The position numbers and the translations under genes are program-made. A model generated the notes under the pieces. It had not been told where the DNA came from and ran no database searches. It saw nothing but the letters and a program-made list of their open reading frames with translations. Below are positions 6,642 through 15,220 of a stretch of DNA of 32,017 nucleotides, piece after piece. Source of the stretch: Muribaculaceae bacterium Isolate-037 (Harlan) (GTDB lineage: Bacteria > Bacteroidota > Bacteroidia > Bacteroidales > Muribaculaceae). The stretch's first letter is position 1; each line of letters begins with the position of its first letter. The stretch lies in contig RIAZ01000037.1 in NCBI GenBank assembly GCA_003762615.1, forward strand, positions 1 to 32,017, read 5' to 3'.

Positions 6642-7721
6642 ATGGGATTTTATAATAGGAAAATAAAGTTATTGGCAACAGCTGTTGTCCTGTCGGGTAT
6701 GTTTTCATGCCGGGAAAATAAGGAAGTGGGAGTACTTGACAACTTGGATGGGATTGAAGTTGTCAAGAGTGAGCACATATTGGATAGTTGTAGGTTTCTG
6801 AGTCCGTTTACGTTGACAATGGCAGGAAACACACTCCTTGTTAGTGAAAATCAAGCTGAAGGGATGCTTGGAGCCTTTGATCTCAATAATGAGACGGCTC
6901 TTGGAGGAATCGGAATGAGGGGAAGAGGGCCTAATGAGTTTATGAACATGAGGGTGGTCAGATATTCCGATCAAGATTCATTGCTGTTTATCCTTGATAC
7001 GGGATCACGCAAGGCATCGTACTTTAAATTTAATCCGGAGAACCCCATGTTGTCGGAGAATAATCTGGTGAAGCTATTGGATCTTAAATCCGCTAACGCG
7101 CATGATATCCAGCCATCTAAATATGGACTGATCACAGATGTGGTTAACGGGGATGACTTATTTGCATTACTTGATGACAATGGAGGGGTGAAGTACACCT
7201 TCGGGAAATATCCGGGAGACAATAAGGGTATTGAGAATCCTATAGAATTTTTGATGGCTCATCAGGCGTTGTTCTGCACGAATCCCGGTGGCAACAAATT
7301 TGTATTGGCAGGGGCATTCAGCGACTGGGTGGCGTTCTACAATATAAAAGCAGATTCTGCCGAGTTGAGTAAGGAGTATTTCACTTTTGAAACTCCGGTA
7401 AATGTCCATAGCAGCGGAGACGAGGGGGAGCAGATTGTGTCAATGAGATACCTGCCTGAGACTAAGTTGGTCTTCACTCAACTGATTCCTACAGATAATT
7501 ATGTCTATATCGTCTATAGCGGTGCTACAAATGCAGAGATTGAAGCAGGCGAAAAGAAACCAAAAAGTATTTTGAAGTTTAATTGGGACGGAGAGTTTAT
7601 AAATGGATACAGACTTGATGTTAATACAATTACAGAGAGTGTCACATCTGATGATAAATATATAATTGCTTCAACTGAGGATGAAGATGGTAATTTCCGA
7701 ATCCTAAGATTTACGATGTGA
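6642..7721 (+). CDS. Six-bladed beta-propeller lipoprotein 1
   Basis: A 359-aa lipoprotein (lipobox GMFSC, Cys23) with a repeated strand pattern typical of TolB-like six-bladed propellers of Bacteroidota: GNTLLVSENQAEGMLGAFDL, SLLFILDTGSRKASYFKF, and a final blade with NYVYIVYSGATNAE and ILKFNWDGEFINGYRLD. The glycine-rich GGIGMRGRGPNEFMNM segment is also characteristic. Such proteins sit in the periplasm or on the surface and usually act as binding scaffolds. It lies 70 bases after NVEALA peptide 1 and has a distant relative after NVEALA peptide 2, so each peptide appears to have its own propeller. Ligand unknown. Confidence 0.75.
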   Translation: MGFYNRKIKLLATAVVLSGMFSCRENKEVGVLDNLDGIEVVKSEHILDSCRFLSPFTLTMAGNTLLVSENQAEGMLGAFDLNNETALGGIGMRGRGPNEFMNMRVVRYSDQDSLLFILDTGSRKASYFKFNPENPMLSENNLVKLLDLKSANAHDIQPSKYGLITDVVNGDDLFALLDDNGGVKYTFGKYPGDNKGIENPIEFLMAHQALFCTNPGGNKFVLAGAFSDWVAFYNIKADSAELSKEYFTFETPVNVHSSGDEGEQIVSMRYLPETKLVFTQLIPTDNYVYIVYSGATNAEIEAGEKKPKSILKFNWDGEFINGYRLDVNTITESVTSDDKYIIASTEDEDGNFRILRFTM

Positions 7722-7723
7722 TA

Positions 7724-7842
7724 TTTAAATGGTTTAAGGTTTAAAGTTTATGGTTTATTGTCATTGAATTTTGTATAATTGAAAAGATTCGAGGATTCCC
7801 GTGAATCTTAAACCTTAAACTATAAACTATAAACTATCAACC
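7724..7842 (+). repeat. Heptamer-flanked intergenic element, copy 1
   Basis: A core (about 7755-7806; TTTATTGTCATTGAATTTTG, then TATAATTGAAAAGATTCG) is flanked on the left by GGTTTAA-type heptamers and on the right by the complementary type (TTAAACC drifting to ATAAACT and ATCAACC). It fills nearly all of the gap between propeller 1 and the signal peptidase gene. Matching elements are at 15221-15369 and, inverted, at 30284-30377. Confidence 0.75.
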
Positions 7843-7875
7843 ACTGAAATGTAGCTGGTCAACTTCGGATATAGA

Positions 7876-8760
7876 ATGCAATTATTTTTACAATATGATT
7901 TTTTAAGAAAGATATTTAGAGCAGTTTGTCGGGTTATCATTATTATCTTCTGTGTAGTATCACTGTATCAGATTGTGAGGATATTTGTCTTTGATCAATT
8001 TGTCATACCGTCCAACTCCATGATGCCTACGTTATGTCCCGGAGACAGGGTTATCGTGAATAAGCTGCATTTGGGGGCGAGAATCTATACGGATTTTGAT
8101 TTCCGCAGTGAAGGGAATCAGCTTGAGTCCATAAGGCTTAAAGGATTACGAAGGCTGCGACATAATGATGTGGTGGTGTTCAATTTCCCGATAAACAACG
8201 GCAGAATAGCTTTCAAAATCAATTATGTATATTGTAAACGTATAATGGGTTTGCCTGGAGACACCATAAGAATAACCGACGGATTCTACAAATCAAATAA
8301 TTTTTCTGGAGAACTCGGTATCCCTCGGAGACAGAGACAATTGACGGTTTATGGAGTGAATCCGGAGGTATATGAGGGATGGGGCGTCGGACCGGAACAG
8401 ATTGGATGGAATTGTCTGAATGCCGGACCATGGTATATTCCGAGATGTGGGGATATTGTCAGGATAGGCTGTAAGGAGGGTTATCTTTATAAGGATATAT
8501 TGGAATATGAGACAGGAAAGAGGGTGACAGTTGACGATTCCCTCAGGCGGGTGTATGTCGGAGACCGGAGAATTGAACAGTATGAATTCATACATGACTA
8601 TTATTTCGCTGCAGGCGACAATGCCTACGATTCTTATGATTCAAGGTATTGGGGATTGGTGCCGGAGGAATATATTGTAGGGGTAGTTGATCTCATTTCG
8701 TATTCAAAGGATCCTTACAGTGGGAAACTCAGATTCGACAGGATGCTTAAAAAGATATGA
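7876..8760 (+). CDS. lepB: Signal peptidase I (S26 family)
   Basis: A 294-aa inner-membrane serine protease that cleaves signal peptides. One N-terminal transmembrane helix (about 17-38) precedes the box B motif IPSNSMMPTL with nucleophile Ser48; box D KRIMGLPGDTI supplies the general base Lys121; box E GDNAYDSYDSRYWG is also intact, so the enzyme should be active. The long insert between boxes D and E is common in Bacteroidota versions. It overlaps the next gene by ATGA, so the two are translationally coupled. Because it sits inside an NVEALA locus, it is probably a dedicated paralogue rather than the housekeeping enzyme, possibly trimming the NVEALA motif. That specialisation is inference. 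Confidence 0.85.
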   Translation: MQLFLQYDFLRKIFRAVCRVIIIIFCVVSLYQIVRIFVFDQFVIPSNSMMPTLCPGDRVIVNKLHLGARIYTDFDFRSEGNQLESIRLKGLRRLRHNDVVVFNFPINNGRIAFKINYVYCKRIMGLPGDTIRITDGFYKSNNFSGELGIPRRQRQLTVYGVNPEVYEGWGVGPEQIGWNCLNAGPWYIPRCGDIVRIGCKEGYLYKDILEYETGKRVTVDDSLRRVYVGDRRIEQYEFIHDYYFAAGDNAYDSYDSRYWGLVPEEYIVGVVDLISYSKDPYSGKLRFDRMLKKI

Positions 8761-10313
8761 GGATGGTTGAGACTACAGCAATATCGGAGAATCGAACAGG
8801 TGTCAATGGTATAGATATCATGGTGACGGCATTTTTCGTGTATTGTGCCGTCAATGCCCTGGTGGTGTCTGACGTGCCATGCCGGACTGAATCGCTGACC
8901 ATTGCTCTGTGCTTCGGATTATATCTGATTTTCAGGGTGCTTTTCTCATTCCGTTTGCCATCGGATATGTTTGTGGCATACTTGCTGCTCATTGTCGGCG
9001 AATATGAGGTGATTGTGGGATTCCTACAGTTGTTTGGATTCATTCAGTCAGGACATACCCATTATGCAGTCACCGGAACATTCCCCAACCCGGGTCCCTT
9101 CGGAGGATTTATTGCGATAAGTCTATCCGCAGGTTTTTGGTTATATCGTCACAGGGGAGGTGGATGGGTCATGTACGCAATGTTGCCTATGATGATTGCA
9201 TTGTTGGTGTCAATGAGCCGTGGGGCGTGGCTGGCGTTGGTGGTGTCGCTGTCAGTGTTATACCGCGATAGGCTGAGGTTTGAGAAACGGTATGCTGTCG
9301 CAGGCATCATACTGATTGCTGCAGTAGGGGTAGCCGTCTATCTTATAAAACGTGGGTCAGCCGACGGGAGAGTGGCAATGGCATTTATGGCATTGAAGGC
9401 CTGTGGTGTTTCGCCATTCCTTGGCTGGGGTGCCGGTGGATTCCTGTATGCGATATCGGAAATGCAGATAATGCACTTCTCGTCATATCCCGACTCCGCG
9501 CTTATATCGGTAACGGGAGTGGCAGACTATCCATTCAACGAGTATCTTCATGTGGCGGTGGAATTCGGCATTATCGGATTATTGCTGTTCTTGTCGGTAG
9601 TGGTATCTGTATTCCGTAAGTTATATGTTGCCGGGAGGGTTGAGATGTATCCGTTCCTGACGTTCCTTGTATTTGCCATTTTCTCTTATCCATTCTCATT
9701 ATTGCCGTTTGGAGTATTGTTTATCCTTATAGTTGCTTTGGCGGCGGGTATTGAGGGGGATTTCAGGAGTGGGAAAAATGGGGTATTTGGAATAATTACC
9801 CTTGTAATTGGAGTGCTCATTACGGTGGGGAGTCTGGTATGTTATGTTCCGGTAATACGGGCATCAGAGATATTTGCAGGCTACGGAAATATTTCGAACC
9901 CGGCATCCATAAATCCGGCTCGTGAACTTTCCGCTGATCTTTCAGATAACCGAGACTTCCTGTTCTCGTATGGAAAAAGTCTTCGGGAGAGTGGCAGGTA
10001 TAACGACAGCAATGCGATATTGCGTCAGGGTATGCTTGTCTGCAACGACCCAATGATGCGTATTGTCATGGGAAGGAACTATGAATCGCTCTCATGCTAT
10101 GATAAGGCGGAGGAGATGTATCTTCAGGCGTTTCACATGCAGCCCAACAGACTATATCCACTATATAGGATGATGCTGCTTCAAGAGGCAACAGGAGACA
10201 GTATCAGGACTAAGGAATATGCCAATAAGGTCTTGGAATTCGATCCCAAGGTGCAATCACCTGCCATAAGGGAGATGAAATGGAAGGCCAAAGAGATAAT
10301 TAACCAAATGTAA
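8757..10313 (+). CDS. O-antigen ligase family membrane protein with C-terminal TPRs
   Basis: A 518-aa polytopic membrane protein with about ten hydrophobic helices and the signature motifs of the WaaL/Wzy/PglL superfamily: GTFPNPGPFGGF (107-118), MSRGAWLAL (about 153-161), and a late loop-helix YPFNEYLHVAVEFGIIGLLL (about 258-277) with the conserved His/Glu region. Residues about 390-500 are TPR repeats facing the periplasm (FLFSYGKSLRESGRYNDSNA; YDKAEEMYLQAFHMQPNRLY). Relatives ligate or polymerise lipid-linked glycans or transfer them to proteins. There are no glycosyltransferases nearby, so it is not part of an O-antigen cluster. Coupling to the signal peptidase suggests a role on exported peptides, for example glycosylation; this is speculative. 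Confidence 0.75.
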   Translation: MRMVETTAISENRTGVNGIDIMVTAFFVYCAVNALVVSDVPCRTESLTIALCFGLYLIFRVLFSFRLPSDMFVAYLLLIVGEYEVIVGFLQLFGFIQSGHTHYAVTGTFPNPGPFGGFIAISLSAGFWLYRHRGGGWVMYAMLPMMIALLVSMSRGAWLALVVSLSVLYRDRLRFEKRYAVAGIILIAAVGVAVYLIKRGSADGRVAMAFMALKACGVSPFLGWGAGGFLYAISEMQIMHFSSYPDSALISVTGVADYPFNEYLHVAVEFGIIGLLLFLSVVVSVFRKLYVAGRVEMYPFLTFLVFAIFSYPFSLLPFGVLFILIVALAAGIEGDFRSGKNGVFGIITLVIGVLITVGSLVCYVPVIRASEIFAGYGNISNPASINPARELSADLSDNRDFLFSYGKSLRESGRYNDSNAILRQGMLVCNDPMMRIVMGRNYESLSCYDKAEEMYLQAFHMQPNRLYPLYRMMLLQEATGDSIRTKEYANKVLEFDPKVQSPAIREMKWKAKEIINQM

Positions 10314-10443
10314 CATCGTTAAAAATATATTGTGGTCACGAAACAGACATGAAACATATATCAGTATAGCTATGAACTATTCCGGTTGAAATGATATATA
10401 CCGTGATAATTTATAAAAACAAACCATAAAATCAACATTCAAA

Positions 10444-10671
10444 ATGAATAGGAAAATTTCTTCAGCTATTCTTGGTATTGCTTTTTTAGGCGCAACTGCA
10501 TTTGCGTTGCATACCAACAATTTCGGCAAGACGGTTTCAGACCTTGAACTTGCTAACATCGAGGCTCTTAGCGAAACGGATACTTCTGTAACAGAATGCC
10601 CTCCTGGAGGATATACAGAATGCCATAGAATTTTGGCAGGCAATGTAATTTATATTTTCAATAGGAAGTAA
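10444..10671 (+). CDS. NVEALA-type peptide 2 (two cysteines)
   Basis: A 75-aa exported small protein with the same plan as the one at 6326: basic n-region (MNRK), hydrophobic segment with alanines, linker, LELANIEALSETD motif, then a ~30-residue tail. This tail has two cysteines (ECPPGGYTEC) and differs fully from that of peptide 1, whereas the motif region is nearly identical. A conserved leader with a variable core is what one expects of a processed peptide family. It is followed by a clear hairpin terminator and a propeller lipoprotein. Confidence 0.8.
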   Translation: MNRKISSAILGIAFLGATAFALHTNNFGKTVSDLELANIEALSETDTSVTECPPGGYTECHRILAGNVIYIFNRK

Positions 10672-10688
10672 TAATTGTAACCTAATAT

Positions 10689-10732
10689 TGTGTGGGATAT
10701 TTCAATAATTTGCCTTATCCCACACATTTTTT
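10689..10732 (+). terminator. Intrinsic terminator/attenuator after NVEALA 2
   Basis: TGTGTGGGATA (10689-10699) is perfectly complementary to TATCCCACACA (10716-10726), followed by six T residues (10727-10732). It lies 19 bases before the propeller gene start (10752). Read-through would leave the peptide mRNA in excess over the propeller mRNA. Confidence 0.75.
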
Positions 10733-10751
10733 ACTTTAAATTGAGAAATTT

Positions 10752-11789
10752 ATGAAAAAAAATAGTTTGTTGTCCGGAATTATGGCAGGAGTCCTGATAA
10801 TCGGGATAAATAGTTGTGAGTTAGATAATACAAATAAAGAGCATATTTTTGATTTTAATATCTTACACACTAATGCGTTGATTGATACCCCTTTGGATAT
10901 TGCTGTGAAGGGGGATTCATTGCTGGTCAATCAGTATTTTGGCGATAAATTCCTTGTGTGGTTGTCGTTAAAGGATGGGAGTCTGATTAAGACGGATATA
11001 TCCAAAGGGAACGGAAGACGGGAGATGCAGGGACCGTTGTTGGTCAATTCTTTCTCAGACAGCTTGTTGATATACGATAGGCAGAGATTCGGTTTGTATA
11101 AGACTGATTTTATGTGCGATTCCATAATCACAGCCACAGAGCGACTGCCATTCTGGACTACAAAAGTATTTCCTTTTAAAAACGGGAATATGCTGGTTTC
11201 CAAAATCCCTTTCGGAGTGGAGGATGCGGAGATTGCTGACACGAGATTTGCCATCATGCGTGGGGATTCGGTATTGTCACATTTTGGGGATTACCCGAGA
11301 TTGAGTAATTCTGATAAGGAGAGTGATTCAGAGGAATTGGCCAATTTTCATCAGATACGAGGTTTTCAGGAATTGCCGGATAATGAGTTTGCAGTGGTGT
11401 CGTCTCACGTATTGAGTCTATATTCGGCATCCGAAGATGGTTATGTCCTGAAAAAGGAGATAGCGGTTGTCCCTTATGAGTATAATACACGGGCTGCCAC
11501 ACAAAATCAGTCGGCAATGTCTTCCTTAAAAGAGGGGGAGAGTATAGGCGTTCCCATAGGACTTGCATATCATTCCGGAAAAATATATCTGCCTTTCCAG
11601 GAAACGGAGGATGACGATATAGTCATAATGTGCTATGACATGGATTTGAATCTTGTAGGCACAATAAAACCTGCGGTTTCAATAATGCCTCCATTTGTGA
11701 TTGATGACAATGGCAGGATAGTGGCTCTTTCAGAGAATGATAAGGAGACAAGCATCGTTGTCTCGACAACAAGCGTGGATGATATCTAA
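10752..11789 (+). CDS. Six-bladed beta-propeller lipoprotein 2
   Basis: A 345-aa lipoprotein (signal peptide ending INSC, Cys22) with TolB-like propeller strands: DTPLDIAVKGDSLLVNQYFG, LVNSFSDSLLIYDRQRFGLY, GFQELPDNEFAVVSSHVLSL, GLAYHSGKIYLPFQETEDDD. The KGNGRREMQGP loop corresponds to the RGRGPNEF loop of propeller 1. It is only distantly similar to propeller 1, which fits ancient paralogues paired with different peptides. Secreted or surface-attached; binding partner unknown. Confidence 0.75.
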   Translation: MKKNSLLSGIMAGVLIIGINSCELDNTNKEHIFDFNILHTNALIDTPLDIAVKGDSLLVNQYFGDKFLVWLSLKDGSLIKTDISKGNGRREMQGPLLVNSFSDSLLIYDRQRFGLYKTDFMCDSIITATERLPFWTTKVFPFKNGNMLVSKIPFGVEDAEIADTRFAIMRGDSVLSHFGDYPRLSNSDKESDSEELANFHQIRGFQELPDNEFAVVSSHVLSLYSASEDGYVLKKEIAVVPYEYNTRAATQNQSAMSSLKEGESIGVPIGLAYHSGKIYLPFQETEDDDIVIMCYDMDLNLVGTIKPAVSIMPPFVIDDNGRIVALSENDKETSIVVSTTSVDDI

Positions 11790-11791
11790 GG

Positions 11792-11826
11792 AAGTGGTCT
11801 AAACTTATAATAAGTTTAGACCACTT
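11792..11826. terminator. Perfect 16-bp inverted repeat after propeller 2
   Basis: AAGTGGTCTAAACTTA (11792-11807) is perfectly complementary to 11811-11826 with a 3-base loop, starting two bases after the propeller stop codon. It is likely a transcript end or RNA-stabilising hairpin. No strong T-run follows. Confidence 0.6.
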
Positions 11827-12002
11827 GGAATGAATCGTTTAAGTAATTGTAGAAAAATAAGTTGTGAAAGTTTGGCGCATATTTCCGAGGGATTCCGCGC
11901 TCCGAAAGCACCGGAAAGATGCTGCCACAAGAAAAATTTAGATTTATAACTTTAACAAGTTTTTTTTGAAGATTACTAAATTCGGAATAATAAAGTTCAT
12001 GT

Positions 12003-13604
12003 ATGACGTTCTTTAAAAGAAATAATTTTCACAAATTTTTTATTGTCGGTATGACATTTCTGCTTGCCGCATCATGTCAAAAGTATAGTCAGGATGTTGT
12101 GGATTGTAATATATCCGGTAATGAAGCCGTGACTGTTAAGATTGATAAATGGTCATTATGTGAAAGTGATGTTATGCCTGATAGCCTTCAGTGTCATAGA
12201 AGTCTGTTGGATGCTGATGTAGAAAGGAGGATGTTTCTCTTTTCGCAAAGAGCTGTCGGCAACAGGTATATTCTGAATGGTGATACCCTTGAATTGAAAA
12301 GATTCGAACAGCAGAATTATTATCCGGTATTTCTGAAGGAGGGAATCAACGAACTTATTGCAATTACTGACACAGCAAGTAGGGAACGGCATATAAGTCT
12401 GGAATTGTGTGACAGCGTGATTGCCATACGGTTGATGGCTGAGTCAATGTTTGGCAGGATGTTTTATCCATTAATCAATCCGGACTCAATGATGTTGAAT
12501 CTTGATATGAAGTATTGTAAAGTGATACCGTTGGAGTCTTCGATGGAGATATTTGATGTGGTAGGACGTAAGATTCATGAGCTGAAGATTACGGATGATA
12601 ATCTTAGATATGAATTGCCTGCATTGGAGGTGGGTAAATCTTACATGAGTAAATGGACTATTGGGGAGAGTTCGACATGGCAGACATTTCTCTGTGGGGA
12701 TCCGGATAAGGTATATGAAATGTATCGCAATAGATTTGATTCTGTCCGGATAAGTGTCGCAGACTCTTTGGAGATAGACCAATTGTTATGGAGATTCCGA
12801 TTCTTGCTTGAACATCCTTCAAGAAAGGATGACTGGTGGTGGCAGTTTAAGATTGCGCCTATAGCATATCAATTGGAGTATGCTTTCCGTCGCATGGAAG
12901 GGGAGGATGGAATCGCGCCCACCCTTAACTTTGAATCATATAATTCAAGGATAGACGGGATGGTTCAGAGATGTGTGGTGTTTACTCCCAAGGATATGAC
13001 AAGGCATTATCCATTGGTTGTGATGATTCGACCTAATGAGGAAAACAGACATGAGTTCTTTTCTTGTCCACAGTTGGCACGTCAATGGGCAGTCAATAAT
13101 GTGCAGATGCTTTGTGATAAGTATGGGTTGATTGTAATGATGCCTGAGGGAAGGATGCGTTCATTTGGTCTGTTGGATGAGGATAACGAGAGGGAAATAA
13201 TGAATGCCATTGACTTTGTGAAGAAGAAGTATCCTGTAGAGGATGGTAAGGTATATCTTCATGCCAATTGCAGCGGAGGAGAACGTGCATTGCAGCTTGC
13301 ATCTCATCATCCGGATAAATTCAATGGTATGGGTCTGTATGCTCCATTTTTCAGTAGGTTGAAAAATGAAAAATATCCCGATAAGATTCAGATAAAATTG
13401 GAGAACCTTAAAGGGATGCCTATTTTTGTGCATGGGGATCCGCTCGATGGACATAGCCCACCGATATTTTATAAGGATCTTATCAATGGTATGGATAAGG
13501 TGGGGAATCCCTGCAAAGTGAGTATGGAATACCACTCCGGAGAATTGTATAATGTGACAATTGTGGGGGAGGAGGCTCTTCAATATTTTAAACAAATTGA
13601 ATAG
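12003..13604 (+). CDS. Alpha/beta-hydrolase-fold lipoprotein
   Basis: A 533-aa lipoprotein (lipobox LAASC, Cys25). The N-terminal half is not recognised. The C-terminal half (about 320-533) is an esterase/prolyl-oligopeptidase-like alpha/beta-hydrolase: YPLVVMIRPN strand, YGLIVMMPEG, helix NAIDFVKKKYPVEDGKVYLH, then a nucleophile elbow ANCSGGERAL with candidate Ser424. The elbow reads N-x-S-x-G instead of G-x-S-x-G. VHGDPLDG may supply the acid and a later His (EYHSGELYN) the base, so activity is plausible but not certain. It follows propeller 2 after a 213-base spacer with its own possible promoter, and may be a peptidase or esterase serving the same surface system. Confidence 0.6.
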   Translation: MTFFKRNNFHKFFIVGMTFLLAASCQKYSQDVVDCNISGNEAVTVKIDKWSLCESDVMPDSLQCHRSLLDADVERRMFLFSQRAVGNRYILNGDTLELKRFEQQNYYPVFLKEGINELIAITDTASRERHISLELCDSVIAIRLMAESMFGRMFYPLINPDSMMLNLDMKYCKVIPLESSMEIFDVVGRKIHELKITDDNLRYELPALEVGKSYMSKWTIGESSTWQTFLCGDPDKVYEMYRNRFDSVRISVADSLEIDQLLWRFRFLLEHPSRKDDWWWQFKIAPIAYQLEYAFRRMEGEDGIAPTLNFESYNSRIDGMVQRCVVFTPKDMTRHYPLVVMIRPNEENRHEFFSCPQLARQWAVNNVQMLCDKYGLIVMMPEGRMRSFGLLDEDNEREIMNAIDFVKKKYPVEDGKVYLHANCSGGERALQLASHHPDKFNGMGLYAPFFSRLKNEKYPDKIQIKLENLKGMPIFVHGDPLDGHSPPIFYKDLINGMDKVGNPCKVSMEYHSGELYNVTIVGEEALQYFKQIE

Positions 13605-13634
13605 AACGGAATCTCTTTTTTTATATTGTTAAGG

Positions 13635-13684
13635 TAATTTTGTTAATTTTATGATAACGGATAGTGGTATTTTCATTAATTTTG
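13635..13684 (+). promoter_or_regulatory. Possible promoter(s) of the efflux operon
   Basis: Two TAATTTTG -7-like boxes lie at 13635-13642 and 13677-13684, upstream of the TolC-like gene. Neither has a TTTG at ideal -33 spacing, so the assignment is tentative. Confidence 0.3.
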
Positions 13685-13747
13685 TGAATTATCGCTTTTT
13701 TAGAGTGGCATTGAGAAATCTTTGTTAAATTTAGAGTGTATTGGTTT

Positions 13748-15217
13748 ATGCGTTTCTTTTGGGTTGTTATACTTGGAGTTGTGGCGAGAGGGGCGGTTGC
13801 GCAGAAGTTGTCGCTGTCGCTCGATGATGCCATACGGTTGGCGTCGGAGTATTCGCTGGATGCGCAGTTGGCGAAGTTCAGCTATACGGGTGCGTATTGG
13901 ACTTACCGTTCGTTTCGCGCAGAACTGTTGCCGTCGATTAATCTTGGCGGGAATCTGCTGAATTATAATCATTCCACTGTGGAGGCCCGTAATTATGAGA
14001 CAGGCGAGATCAATTATGTAGACAACAACACGCTTGCAAACAGCCTCACCCTATCCATCGACCAGAATATACCGTTGCTTGGGGGTAAACTTTCGGTGCA
14101 GTCTTATCTGTATCGCCTTGACCAGTTTGAGTATGACCGCACGATGTATAATTCCCAACCCCTGCGTCTGCAATACACCCAACCGCTCCGCACATATAAT
14201 GAGCTTAAATGGAGGAAGAAGACTGAACCCGTGGCTTTTGACAGGGCGGGGAGGGTGTATCTCGAATCGATGCAGAACGTGAGTCTACGCGTGACCGGTC
14301 TGTATTTCAACGTGCTTTCCGCGCAGAGCCGATATAATCAGGCTCTCGCCACGCTGAAGGACCGCGAGACGCTGTATGAGCAGGCGAAGAAACGCCATGA
14401 ACTCACAACGCTCTCGAAGAGTGAGCTGCTTCAGCTGGAACTGTCGCTTATCAATGCACGCGTGGAGTCGAAGGATCTGAAGCTGAAGCTCGACAATGAG
14501 CGGTTTGCTCTATTCAGCTATATACGCGCCACGGATTATGACCGGGTAGAACTCGTGCCCCCCACCAACGTGCCGGATATCGTGCTGATGCCCGACGACG
14601 TGCTCCAACGTGCTTACGACAACTCTTCCTATCTTCCCAACAACAGGCTGCAGCTCTTGCAGTCGGAGCAGAGTGTGGCATACGCGAAGTCGTTGAAGGG
14701 GCTACAGTTGACCCTCAGCGGCGAGGTGGGTTTCAACAAGACGGGCTATTCATTCTCAAAGGCGTACAGTCGTCTTAATGATAACGAGATTGTGGGGCTA
14801 ACGCTGTCGCTGCCGCTTTTCGACTGGGGAGTGAGCAAGGGGCGTGTGAAGATTGCGGAGGCTAACCTCGACGTGGTGAAGACGGAGCAGGAGATTGCCG
14901 ACATGGAGTTTCGCCAGCAGGTGCGCAGTCAGGTGGAGACTTTCAACACCCAGAGTAGCCAGTTTACCGACTCTCGGCGTATGCTTGAGATTGCGGAGGA
15001 GAGGTATCAGCTCACCTACCGGCGGTTTGAGTCGGGGGGCGTGACGGTCACGGAACTGAACACCGCCCAGCAGGAACTTGACAATTCGCGTGCGCAGTAT
15101 ATCAGCCAACTCTCTTCGTTCTGGACAAGCTACTACAATATCCAGAAGATCACGCTGCATGACTACCGCACCGGGACGGATCTTTCCGACGGATATATCT
15201 ACGAACTGCAAAAATAA
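13748..15217 (+). CDS. TolC-family outer-membrane efflux protein
   Basis: A 489-aa outer-membrane channel component with a signal peptide (MRFFWVVILGVVARGAVAQ) and two OEP repeats: LSLDDAIRLASEYSLDAQLA at the mature N-terminus, long helices in the 190-240 region (ALATLKDRETLYEQAKKRHE), a second barrel strand VGLTLSLPLFDWGVSKGRVK and helices ending FESGGVTVTELNTAQQELDN. Trimers would form the exit duct for the RND pump encoded downstream. ATG 13748 is preferred to the GTG at 13736 because it begins the signal peptide directly. First gene of a four-gene efflux operon. Substrate cannot be told from sequence. Confidence 0.88.
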   Translation: MRFFWVVILGVVARGAVAQKLSLSLDDAIRLASEYSLDAQLAKFSYTGAYWTYRSFRAELLPSINLGGNLLNYNHSTVEARNYETGEINYVDNNTLANSLTLSIDQNIPLLGGKLSVQSYLYRLDQFEYDRTMYNSQPLRLQYTQPLRTYNELKWRKKTEPVAFDRAGRVYLESMQNVSLRVTGLYFNVLSAQSRYNQALATLKDRETLYEQAKKRHELTTLSKSELLQLELSLINARVESKDLKLKLDNERFALFSYIRATDYDRVELVPPTNVPDIVLMPDDVLQRAYDNSSYLPNNRLQLLQSEQSVAYAKSLKGLQLTLSGEVGFNKTGYSFSKAYSRLNDNEIVGLTLSLPLFDWGVSKGRVKIAEANLDVVKTEQEIADMEFRQQVRSQVETFNTQSSQFTDSRRMLEIAEERYQLTYRRFESGGVTVTELNTAQQELDNSRAQYISQLSSFWTSYYNIQKITLHDYRTGTDLSDGYIYELQK

Positions 15218-15220
15218 AAC

